In this document: piece after piece, positions 1-6,160 of the stretch
Position numbering within the stretch: the stretch's first letter is position 1
Layout of the letters: each line of letters opens with the position of its first letter
NCBI GenBank assembly: GCA_946615785.1
Contig: CAMOIA010000024.1
Coordinates: 1 to 11,353 of the forward strand
Direction of reading: 5' to 3'
Source: an uncultured Clostridia bacterium
GTDB lineage: Bacteria > Bacillota > Clostridia > Christensenellales > Aristaeellaceae
DNA: 11,353 nucleotides
Made by a program: the position numbers and the translations under genes
The notes under the pieces: generated by a model
Told to the model about the DNA's origin: nothing
Database searches by the model: none
The model's input: only the letters and a program-made list of their open reading frames with translations

Positions 1-2
1 TC

Positions 3-548
3 TTCCGTTCCTATACCGCGCAGGGGCAGAATACTTTTCAGCTGAGCCAGACGGAAGCAGATCAGTGCATCGCCTGGATCAGGGAGCTGCAAAAAACGCC
101 CGATCCGGAAGACCCGCTCGCCCAGTTCGGTCAGTATGCCGTGCTGATCAATCTGCTGAATCTCATATGCCGCGGCATCCGAAAATCCCAAACCATCAGC
201 GGCGGCGTCATCTCCAACAGCATCATCCAAAAGGTGCTGACCTATATCAACAGCAATTACACCCAACCGCTGAAAATCGACCAGCTTGCCAAACAGTTCG
301 GCGTCAGCGTCAGCTACCTTTCCCACGAGTTTTCCCGTTTTACAAACCGCAGCGTCTATGATTACGTCCTGTACCGCCGGGCGATGCTGGCCTGTCAGAT
401 GATGCAGTCCGACATGTCGCTCAACACCATCGCCTATCAGTGCGGGTTTAACGATTATTCCAATTTTTTGCGGGTATTCAATAAAATGCTGGGCACGTCA
501 CCCAGCCAATTCCGGCAAAACCAGAAGGGCTTTCAAAGAGAAAGATAA
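3..548 (+). CDS. AraC-family transcriptional regulator, C-terminal part (5' end outside window)
   Basis: The reading frame is open from base 3 with no start in the window, giving 181 residues to a TAA stop at 546-548. The last ~100 residues (about 72-172 of this fragment) form the AraC/XylS double helix-turn-helix. The first helix pair covers 'LKIDQLAKQFGVSVSYLSHEF'-like residues near codons 84-103, and the second is the family signature IAYQCGFNDYSNFLRVFNK, followed by the usual G-T-S-P-S-Q-F-R ending. The preceding ~70 residues would be the end of an effector-binding or cupin-type domain, too short to classify. Target genes and ligand cannot be read from the sequence. It converges on the membrane-protein gene at 557, with only 8 nt between stops. 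I am sure of the family but not of the function. Confidence 0.93.
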   Translation, partial: FRSYTAQGQNTFQLSQTEADQCIAWIRELQKTPDPEDPLAQFGQYAVLINLLNLICRGIRKSQTISGGVISNSIIQKVLTYINSNYTQPLKIDQLAKQFGVSVSYLSHEFSRFTNRSVYDYVLYRRAMLACQMMQSDMSLNTIAYQCGFNDYSNFLRVFNKMLGTSPSQFRQNQKGFQRER

Positions 549-556
549 TGCCGTTT

Positions 557-1744
557 TTACAGATGGATCATTGCTGAGCCATAGAATGAAAGCGCGAACG
601 TGCAGAGCAGATAGCCCCATTCCAGTTTATGCACGCTGTTTTTATCATCCATCAGCCTGTAGAAAAACGCATAGGGCATCAGGTCTACGCAGTACCTTGC
701 ACCGTACTGAAAGGCGCCGAAGGTCCTGTGCATGAACAAAAGGAAAAGATGCACAAAGAACGTGATAAAAAGCACGGTCTTCATGGCGTTCAGACGCCTT
801 GTGAAAAGATCCCTGACAAACATCACGATCAAAATCAGCAGCGCGGGACAGGCAATCAGGAAGGAAAAGCCGAAGCGGTTTATTTTCAGCACACCGTCCT
901 GCAGGGAAAACGGAAGCCCGATTACAAACGGATTGATATGTTCCGGCACTTTGGACAGCGAAAACTGAACGCCGCCCTGCGTGGAGAATTCCGGAAGATA
1001 ATTGTGCCCGAATTCAAACGGTGATTTGAAACGGGCGTAGTTGTAAGTTCCAATCGCAAAAGCGACCAGGAGCCCAAGCAGGATGCCCGGAAGGAGTCGC
1101 CTGAATACATTCAGAATTCCTTCGCCGGAGCGAAGTTCCAGATAAACATATGCAAAGATGACCGGAATCAGGTACAGCGCATCAAAAGGCCTGCAGGCCA
1201 CGGAGAGCGCAATCAAAAAAAGCGCCCATGTAGGTTTATCAAAAATCAGCGCGGAGACCGCCGCAGTTGTCAGCAAAAAGGCCAGCACCTGCGCGTGGTA
1301 CCAGACTGCGCCTTCCACCGTGAGGGAAAGAAGCGAAGAGGAAAAAGCGAACAGAAACGCATACGGCGCAGAAACTGATGGATCATAGCCCCTTGCACAG
1401 AGCGCTTTATAGATCAGGATGACCGCAAGGCAGGCATAGCACTTGACAAGGGCGTTGTCGGGCGTATTCACGCCGAAGATCAGCGTGAACGGAAGCAGGA
1501 TCACGGACGGCAGCGGCGGGAAGGATACATAGTACTCGTCCTGATAAACCGCAAGCTCAAGGTGCCATACGTTTTCCACTGTCACCTTCCCCTGAAGCCA
1601 GGAAAGCGCCTGCAGCGTATAGCTGTTGTACGCGCTTTTGCCGTAGAGGCTTACGCCGGTAAGGGCGGAAAGGATCACCCACATCAGGAGCATCATGGCT
1701 GCCAGGATCGGGATCATTCTCTTTTGCGCGGAACGAATGAGCAT
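557..1744 (-). CDS. Polytopic membrane protein, GT-C/PMT-like glycosyltransferase candidate
   Basis: This is a 395-residue integral membrane protein with about ten hydrophobic segments (roughly residues 10-31, 76-92, 98-117, 126-142, 149-168, 172-203, 217-236, 293-311, 321-339, 375-393). The N-terminal loop motif YQDEYYVSFPPLPSVILLPF and the late GAFQYGARYCVDLMPY are typical of bacterial GT-C-fold, dolichyl-phosphomannose-mannosyltransferase-like proteins, which move sugars from polyprenyl-phosphate carriers at the membrane. That assignment rests on motif recollection, and donor and acceptor are unknown. The ATG at 1744 has GAGGAG 7 nt upstream. The gene follows the L,D-transpeptidase after 32 nt with no terminator between, so the two are probably co-transcribed and the acceptor may be a cell-envelope polymer. 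It could instead be a flippase-like or non-catalytic membrane protein. Confidence 0.75.
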   Translation of the reverse strand: MLIRSAQKRMIPILAAMMLLMWVILSALTGVSLYGKSAYNSYTLQALSWLQGKVTVENVWHLELAVYQDEYYVSFPPLPSVILLPFTLIFGVNTPDNALVKCYACLAVILIYKALCARGYDPSVSAPYAFLFAFSSSLLSLTVEGAVWYHAQVLAFLLTTAAVSALIFDKPTWALFLIALSVACRPFDALYLIPVIFAYVYLELRSGEGILNVFRRLLPGILLGLLVAFAIGTYNYARFKSPFEFGHNYLPEFSTQGGVQFSLSKVPEHINPFVIGLPFSLQDGVLKINRFGFSFLIACPALLILIVMFVRDLFTRRLNAMKTVLFITFFVHLFLLFMHRTFGAFQYGARYCVDLMPYAFFYRLMDDKNSVHKLEWGYLLCTFALSFYGSAMIHL

Positions 1745-1776
1745 TTGCGCATCTCCTCACTCATTGAGCTTAAGGG

Positions 1777-3447
1777 TTATGGTGCAGGCGAAGGCGTGGG
1801 TGCAACGGTAGGCAGCGGGGTCGGCGAAGTGATTGGAGACGGTGTCAGGGTCGGCTCGGACGTCGCCTTTTTTTGCAGAGTCGAGGCCTGCTGGTACACA
1901 GCTTCCATGGTCTCCTTGTTGACTGTTCCGGTCACCGAAAGATGCCAGGCGCGCTGAAAGGCTTTTACGGCATTCTTTGTGCCCTCAAGATAGGTGCCGG
2001 TGCAAGTGCCCGCATAATAGCCAAGCTGTTTCAGCGTCATCTGCAGCCAGTATACATCCTCCCCCGTCTTTCCATTGGACAGCGTTCGAAACTCCACGGC
2101 CGGCGGGTTTGCGCTGTCATAAGCGTAAGCGATGGGCGTGGGGGTGGCCACGGGCAGTTTCGCATCACGGTCCAGTGAACCCGGCTTGATCGCGGCGCGA
2201 AGCTCGGGATCCGCCGGTGCGTCCTCATGAATGGTGACCACCGTACCGGCGCGGCAGTTCTCATACAGCCATTTTGCGTCGGCCACCGTCAGCCGCACGC
2301 AGCCGTGAGAAGCGCGTTTGCCGAGATTGTTGAGGCTGCTTTCCACCAGGGTTTCTTCGTCATAGGCACGGTACAGCACGCTGTGAAAAGCGATCTCGTC
2401 GTCGATTTTCACCCAGTACTGCGCTTTCCCGCCGCCCCAGGTGGGAAATTCGCACCATCTAGCCCTCCGCCCCGAGAGCACGTATGTTCCCGGGGCGGAA
2501 GGGTGAGATTTTGTACCTGTGGAGCAGAGAAAGCATTTTACAAGATCGCTGTGTTCTCCCGTTTCATCGTTGTAGGCCCATATCTTCACGACCTGGTTGT
2601 TCACATCCACTTCAATGCCGTATGGAATCGGCTCCGGGGTGGCGCTTGGTTTCGCTATGCCATCCGCCGCGACCACAGAATCATCATTGAAGAGCACATT
2701 CCATGTTTTTTCATCCACGTTTCCGGTTTGCAAAAGTCCGTTCTTCGCCTGAAAATCCTTTACGGCCTGCTGTGTGTTCCGGTAATACCCGGTGGTTGTT
2801 TTTTTGTAGGTAAAATAGCCTAGGTCCATCAGGCGCTGCTGCACCTTCTGAACGTCGTTTCCCGTTACGCCGTAGCTTAAGGTGCGGGTGAATTCCACAT
2901 ACGTGCTGCTCGCAAAGGCGGGAATGGGCGTCGGCGTAGGCTTGGTGATATCGCTGTAAATCAGCTCCAGCGTCCACACGTCCGCGGCCCCTGTGGATTC
3001 CATCCCGAAGTCGTCCTGCACGGCCGCGACCGCACTCCTTGTGCCGTCCAGGTATTTGCCGGAGATCTTGCCGGTATAGTAGCCAAGCTCCGTCAGTCTT
3101 TCCTGCAGCTGCTTGACGTCGTTCCCCTGGTCATTATAGGAAAGGGGACGGTAGCATTCTCCATAGATAATGGCCAGGGTGTCGTCGTCAGCCTCGCCTG
3201 TTATGTCCAGTTCGTAGGCAGCCTGAACCGCCATGACCGCGTTTCTCGTGAGGGTATTGTACTCGCCGTTCACCTTGCCCGTAAAGTAATTGAGCGCCTT
3301 CAGTCTGGTCTGAAGCTCCGTTACCCTGTCTCCGCTGTCCCCCATGCGCAAGGTCATGTCCACGGGGACAGCTTCCGCAAGGCCGGCAACCGCCAAAGCC
3401 AGAATGGCAAGGCCCGCAAGGATCGCAAGCCACTTTTTCAGATTCAT
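1777..3447 (-). CDS. Secreted L,D-transpeptidase (YkuD domain) with four peptidoglycan-binding domains
   Basis: This 556-residue exported enzyme should form L,D (3-3) cross-links in peptidoglycan or attach partners to it. Residues 1-26 are a signal peptide (Lys-Lys, long hydrophobic core, A-E-A cleavage site). PG_binding_1 units follow at about 33-95, 101-165 and 187-255, then the YkuD catalytic domain at ~278-407, then a fourth PG-binding unit at ~452-520. Catalytic residues are visible: His355 in AFHS and the SHGCVRL motif with His381 and Cys383. Pro/Thr-rich linkers separate the modules, and the protein ends in a ~25-residue Pro/Thr/Ser tail with no membrane or sortase anchor, so binding modules probably hold it to the wall. 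The ATG at 3447 was chosen because GGAGG (3456-3460) lies 8 nt upstream. A TTG at 3462 would overlap that ribosome binding site. It is first in an operon with the membrane protein at 557-1744. Confidence 0.93.
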   Translation of the reverse strand: MNLKKWLAILAGLAILALAVAGLAEAVPVDMTLRMGDSGDRVTELQTRLKALNYFTGKVNGEYNTLTRNAVMAVQAAYELDITGEADDDTLAIIYGECYRPLSYNDQGNDVKQLQERLTELGYYTGKISGKYLDGTRSAVAAVQDDFGMESTGAADVWTLELIYSDITKPTPTPIPAFASSTYVEFTRTLSYGVTGNDVQKVQQRLMDLGYFTYKKTTTGYYRNTQQAVKDFQAKNGLLQTGNVDEKTWNVLFNDDSVVAADGIAKPSATPEPIPYGIEVDVNNQVVKIWAYNDETGEHSDLVKCFLCSTGTKSHPSAPGTYVLSGRRARWCEFPTWGGGKAQYWVKIDDEIAFHSVLYRAYDEETLVESSLNNLGKRASHGCVRLTVADAKWLYENCRAGTVVTIHEDAPADPELRAAIKPGSLDRDAKLPVATPTPIAYAYDSANPPAVEFRTLSNGKTGEDVYWLQMTLKQLGYYAGTCTGTYLEGTKNAVKAFQRAWHLSVTGTVNKETMEAVYQQASTLQKKATSEPTLTPSPITSPTPLPTVAPTPSPAP

Positions 3448-3530
3448 TCGCATCGCCTCCAATGATCGCTTCCGTCACGGCGCGATCGCACCAAAATGCC
3501 AGGCCGTTTGGTCCATGGCTTCATACCCCT

Positions 3531-3560
3531 ACTATATAAGCTTTTATACCTATTTGTCAA
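3531..3560 (-). promoter_or_regulatory. Promoter of the L,D-transpeptidase operon
   Basis: Reading the minus strand, a perfect -35 TTGACA (3560-3555) is followed after 18 nt by TATAGT (3536-3531), a sigma-A-type -10. Transcription would start near 3524, giving a leader of about 75 nt before the ATG at 3447. The -35 hexamer overlaps the outer arm of the dyad at 3553-3596. Confidence 0.8.
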
Positions 3561-3596
3561 GATTTTGTAACAATTTTGTTACGATTTAATGACAAA
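3553..3596. promoter_or_regulatory. Nested dyad, candidate operator
   Basis: Two inverted repeats share one centre (3574.5). The inner one is GTAACA-ATTT-TGTTAC (3567-3582) and the outer one is TTTGTCA (3553-3559) with TGACAAA (3590-3596). The outer left arm overlaps the -35 of the L,D-transpeptidase promoter and the inner palindrome lies just upstream of it. This fits a regulator binding as two stacked dimers or as an activator. No regulator is identified. Confidence 0.5.
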
Positions 3597-3619
3597 ACAA
3601 AAACCGGCCAAAGGCCGGT
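3593..3619 (-). terminator. Rho-independent terminator of the NlpC/P60-SmsCB operon
   Basis: On the minus strand a perfect 7-bp GC-rich stem (ACCGGCC / GGCCGGT, 3619-3613 with 3609-3603) has a 3-nt loop and runs directly into TTTTGTTTTG (3602-3593). It lies about 40 nt after the SmsB-like stop codon and separates that operon from the L,D-transpeptidase promoter. Confidence 0.9.
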
Positions 3620-3658
3620 CAAGCAAGGAAAGCACGATAATCTCAATCTCGATCAGGG

Positions 3659-4588
3659 TCAGCGCAGGAAACCGTTGATGATCTGCTCCTCCGCTTCCTG
3701 CTCGGTCAGGCCCAGCGTCATCAGCTTGATCAGCTGTTCGCCGGCAATTTTGCCAATGGCCGCTTCATGCACAAGGCTGGCGTCAACGCAGTTGGCCTCA
3801 AGCTCTGGCTGCGCAAGCACCCTGCCGTCGTCGATAATGATGGAATCGCATTCGGTGTGCCCCGTGCATTCGGCATTTCCGTTCACCCGCGCCACAAGGT
3901 GCTGATAGGACTGATCCCGTGCGACGCTCCTGGACACCACGTCTGCGCTGGACCCGTTTCCGTTCAGATCCACCATGAAATGGGTCTCGGCCTTTTGAAC
4001 GCCTGTTGTCAGGATCTTTTCTTTGACAACCAGTGAAGCGCCTTCTGCCAGATCAGCGCTCGTATCGCGGATGGTATCGTCGATCCCGGCGATCTGCGAG
4101 GTTTCCATCAGCATGGAAGCGCCTTCCTGCAGATGGATCACCGTGGTGGGATTCATCACCTGCTTGCCCCTGCCGTCCCCTTCGCCGTAGTGCTTTTCGA
4201 CGTAACGCACTTTCGCGTTCTTTGCGATATAAAACGTATGGATGCCGTCGTGCTGGCTGGTTCCCGCACCGCAGTTATGGATGCCGCATCCGGCAACAAT
4301 GGTGATGTCGCAGTCCTCGCCGACGTAGAAGTCGTTATAGACCATATCCTTGAGGCCGCTTTCCTGCATCAGGACCGGAATGTGCATGGATTCGTTCTTT
4401 GTGCCGGCCTTTACGTGAATCTCGATGCCGGGGCGATCCTTTTGCGAAACGATCTCAATGTTTGCGGTGGAATTGCGGGCAATGCTTTTTCCGTCCGCCC
4501 GGATATTGTACGCGCCAACCGGAAGCGCGTCCAGATCGGCTACCTGCCGAAGCAATTCCTTTTGAATCTCATCCACGCAGATCACCAT
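3659..4588 (-). CDS. SufB/SufD-family Fe-S cluster assembly scaffold (SmsB-like)
   Basis: This 309-residue protein of the SufBD core family is the scaffold on which a new Fe-S cluster is built with a SufC-type ATPase in the cytoplasm. It is much shorter than SufB (~470-495) and lacks most of the N-terminal region, the size of SmsB in the SUF-like minimal system. The C-terminal segment carries ECDSIIID with Cys247, then VHEA with His274 and Glu275, then GLTEQEAEEQIINGFL. Compared from memory with E. coli SufB, these correspond to Cys405, His433 and Glu434. Further cysteines occur at 93, 101, 106, 241 and 267. The upstream ATPase gene overlaps it by 20 nt from the ATG at 4588. A GTG at 4576 is an alternative start (8-nt overlap, protein beginning MDEIQ). 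The ATG has AAGGG directly against it, too close, so the GTG may be real. No cysteine desulfurase lies nearby. Confidence 0.92.
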   Translation of the reverse strand: MVICVDEIQKELLRQVADLDALPVGAYNIRADGKSIARNSTANIEIVSQKDRPGIEIHVKAGTKNESMHIPVLMQESGLKDMVYNDFYVGEDCDITIVAGCGIHNCGAGTSQHDGIHTFYIAKNAKVRYVEKHYGEGDGRGKQVMNPTTVIHLQEGASMLMETSQIAGIDDTIRDTSADLAEGASLVVKEKILTTGVQKAETHFMVDLNGNGSSADVVSRSVARDQSYQHLVARVNGNAECTGHTECDSIIIDDGRVLAQPELEANCVDASLVHEAAIGKIAGEQLIKLMTLGLTEQEAEEQIINGFLR

Positions 4589-5312
4589 CCCTTGCCATTT
4601 TGGATTCGAGCACGCTGCACGTGCCGCGCAGAAGATCGGGCATCACGCTCGCGCGGTCGCCGATCCTGTCGACCTTTCCGTCCCTGAGGACGATGATTTC
4701 ATCTGCGATGTTCAAAATCCTTTCCTGATGGCTGATGATCAGGATCGAGCCGCTGGTCCGTTCGTTCATTTTTTCAAACACATGGATCAGGCTCTGAAAA
4801 CTCCACAGATCGATCCCGGCTTCCGGTTCGTCAAAGATGGAAAGTTTGGTGCCCCGCGCGAGAATCGTCGCGATTTCAATGCGCTTCATTTCACCGCCGC
4901 TCAGGCTGCTGTTCAGTTCCCGGTCCATATAGTCACGTGCGCAAAGACCGACCTCGCTTAAGTATGCGCAGGCATCCTGCAGTTTGGTGTCCTTCCCGGC
5001 AGAGAGCTTTAGCAGATCGCGCACCCGAAGTCCCTTGAAGCGCACGGGCTGCTGAAAAGCATAGCTGATCCCCGCATGGGCGCGTTCTGTAATGGAAAGG
5101 CCGGTCACATCCTCGCCGTCCAGAAGAATTCTGCCGGAGGTCGGCTTCAAAATGCCTGCAATGACCTTTGCCAGGGTGCTTTTCCCGCCGCCGTTCGGGC
5201 CGGTTATGGCGGTAAAACGCCCGGATATCGTCAAATTGATGTCTTTCAGTATTTCCGCTTTTTCTTCCGCGTCGTAGCTGATATTCTCCAGCTGCAGCAT
5301 GTCAAAACCCAT
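4569..5312 (-). CDS. SufC-like ABC ATPase for Fe-S assembly (SmsC-like)
   Basis: This 247-residue cytoplasmic ATPase powers the SufB-like scaffold by ATP-driven dimerisation. All ABC motifs are intact: Walker A GPNGGGKST (38-46), Q-loop FQQPVRF (86-92), signature LSGGEMKR (137-144), Walker B LSIFDEPEAGID (157-168) and switch His195 in ISHQ. The E-M-K-R after the signature and the P-E-A-G-I-D after Walker B are typical of SufC rather than of transporter ATPases. The start is uncertain: the ATG at 5312 has GAGAGG immediately against it, whereas the ATG at 5300 (MLQLENISY) lies 12 nt from it and matches the usual SufC start. The gene is 60 nt after the secreted-protein gene, a gap holding a stem-loop, and overlaps the SmsB-like gene, as expected for two subunits made together. 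Confidence 0.94.
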   Translation of the reverse strand: MGFDMLQLENISYDAEEKAEILKDINLTISGRFTAITGPNGGGKSTLAKVIAGILKPTSGRILLDGEDVTGLSITERAHAGISYAFQQPVRFKGLRVRDLLKLSAGKDTKLQDACAYLSEVGLCARDYMDRELNSSLSGGEMKRIEIATILARGTKLSIFDEPEAGIDLWSFQSLIHVFEKMNERTSGSILIISHQERILNIADEIIVLRDGKVDRIGDRASVMPDLLRGTCSVLESKMARDGDLRG

Positions 5313-5323
5313 CCTCTCATTCC

Positions 5324-5357
5324 CGGTTCCGCATGAAACCCTTTTCAGACGGAACCG
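5324..5357. other. Inverted repeat between the secreted-protein gene and smsC-like gene
   Basis: CGGTTCCG (5324-5331) and CGGAACCG (5350-5357) form a perfect 8-bp stem with an 18-nt loop, ending about 11 nt before the smsC-like start at 5312. No U-tract follows, so this is not a standard terminator. It could be an RNA processing or stability hairpin that changes the ratio of upstream to downstream products, or a protein-binding site. Confidence 0.45.
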
Positions 5358-5372
5358 CGATGCAAATGCAAA

Positions 5373-6137
5373 TCAATCGGTAAACGAAATGGACCAGATC
5401 AGCCGGTCAAACCGCGCACCGTAATCCTCGATCACGCTCAGCGGATACTGCACCAGCAGGCAAAGGTCCTCCTGTCCGCCCGTCAGGGTGAAAAACATAT
5501 AATACATACCGCCTTTGAACCCTGCACGGAAGCTGAACGCGACGCCGCTGTCCAGAACGATCTGATCCATCTGCCCGACGTCGTCGAGCGCAAAGGCCAT
5601 CGGCACCTGTTCCAGATACGCTTCCGGGCTGATCCCAAGGCTGGATGCCGAAACGATCTGAATGGAAATCAGATCCTTGTTTTCCGGATCGGAGGGATTC
5701 ACGTAGACCGCTCCGGTCTTTCCGTCCTCGCTGACCGTATCGTAAACAGAGAGATAATCCGAATCGTACTGGAACGTAAACCCGAGCTGTTTTTGGGTGA
5801 ATACGCTCTGGGCGACGGTTTCCTGGATTCCGCCGGTTTCCACCACCAGATAGGTGGTATCCGTTCCCTCGACCGGGGTCAATTCCTTCAGATCCGGCGT
5901 CCCGGTCAAAATGTCCATCTGATCCGGCGCCTGAGCATCCGCCATTTCCGTCACCGCCTGCGCTGCGTCAGCCGTTTCAGGCGCAGTCTCCGTCTCAGGA
6001 ACCGTTTCCGTTACCGTTTCCGCTGCGGCCGCTCCATTTTCCGCAACCGCCGTTTCCGGGTTTCCGGCGCCATCTTCGGCGAAAGCGGTGCAGGAAAGCA
6101 GCAAAAGCGCAAGGATAATGCAACTGATCTTTTTCAT
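5373..6137 (-). CDS. Exported protein of unknown function with Glu/Ala/Thr-rich linker
   Basis: I do not recognise the family. The 254-residue product begins MKKISCIILALLLLSCTAFA, a clear signal peptide. Cleavage may follow A-F-A, or Cys16 (L-L-S-C) may be a lipobox cysteine; the sequence allows both. Residues ~21-75 are low complexity (repeats of T-E-T-V, E-T-A, A-A-A), an extracellular spacer. Residues ~85-254 look globular, with alternating strands such as LGFTFQYDSDYLSVYD and DLISIQIVSASS. This faintly resembles small secreted PsbP/Mog1-like domains, a guess only. The ATG at 6137 has GGAGGG (6145-6150) 7 nt upstream, and it is preferred over an ATG at 6158 that has no such site. It starts 23 nt after the NlpC/P60 stop, so the two are almost surely co-transcribed. 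Confidence 0.85.
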   Translation of the reverse strand: MKKISCIILALLLLSCTAFAEDGAGNPETAVAENGAAAAETVTETVPETETAPETADAAQAVTEMADAQAPDQMDILTGTPDLKELTPVEGTDTTYLVVETGGIQETVAQSVFTQKQLGFTFQYDSDYLSVYDTVSEDGKTGAVYVNPSDPENKDLISIQIVSASSLGISPEAYLEQVPMAFALDDVGQMDQIVLDSGVAFSFRAGFKGGMYYMFFTLTGGQEDLCLLVQYPLSVIEDYGARFDRLIWSISFTD

Positions 6138-6160
6138 GCCAGAACCCTCCATGCTCATTT

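Noticed and set aside
530..560. Terminator between the AraC-family gene and the convergent membrane-protein gene
   Set aside because: Only a weak 5-bp CTTTC/GAAAG repeat lies near the AraC gene's stop. It is too weak to call an intrinsic terminator.
1780..1860. Repeat element at the transpeptidase gene's 3' end
   Set aside because: The repetition comes from codons of the Pro/Thr/Ser-rich tail, in frame with the protein.
2227..2823. 198-codon plus-strand open frame
   Set aside because: It is antisense to the YkuD catalytic region of the L,D-transpeptidase, with no recognisable motifs; a shadow of GC-rich coding DNA.
4133..4687. 184-codon plus-strand frame
   Set aside because: It is antisense to the smsB/smsC-like overlap and lacks homology-like motifs or a ribosome binding site.
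4569..5312. Transporter ATPase
   Set aside because: The FDEPEAGID Walker B context, the GGEMKR signature and the overlapping SufB-like partner point to Fe-S assembly, and no permease gene is adjacent.
5935..6060. Tandem-repeat array or CRISPR-like repeats
   Set aside because: The short CCGTTTCCGT-type repeats encode the Glu/Thr/Ala-rich linker of the exported protein. They are irregular, with no spacers.
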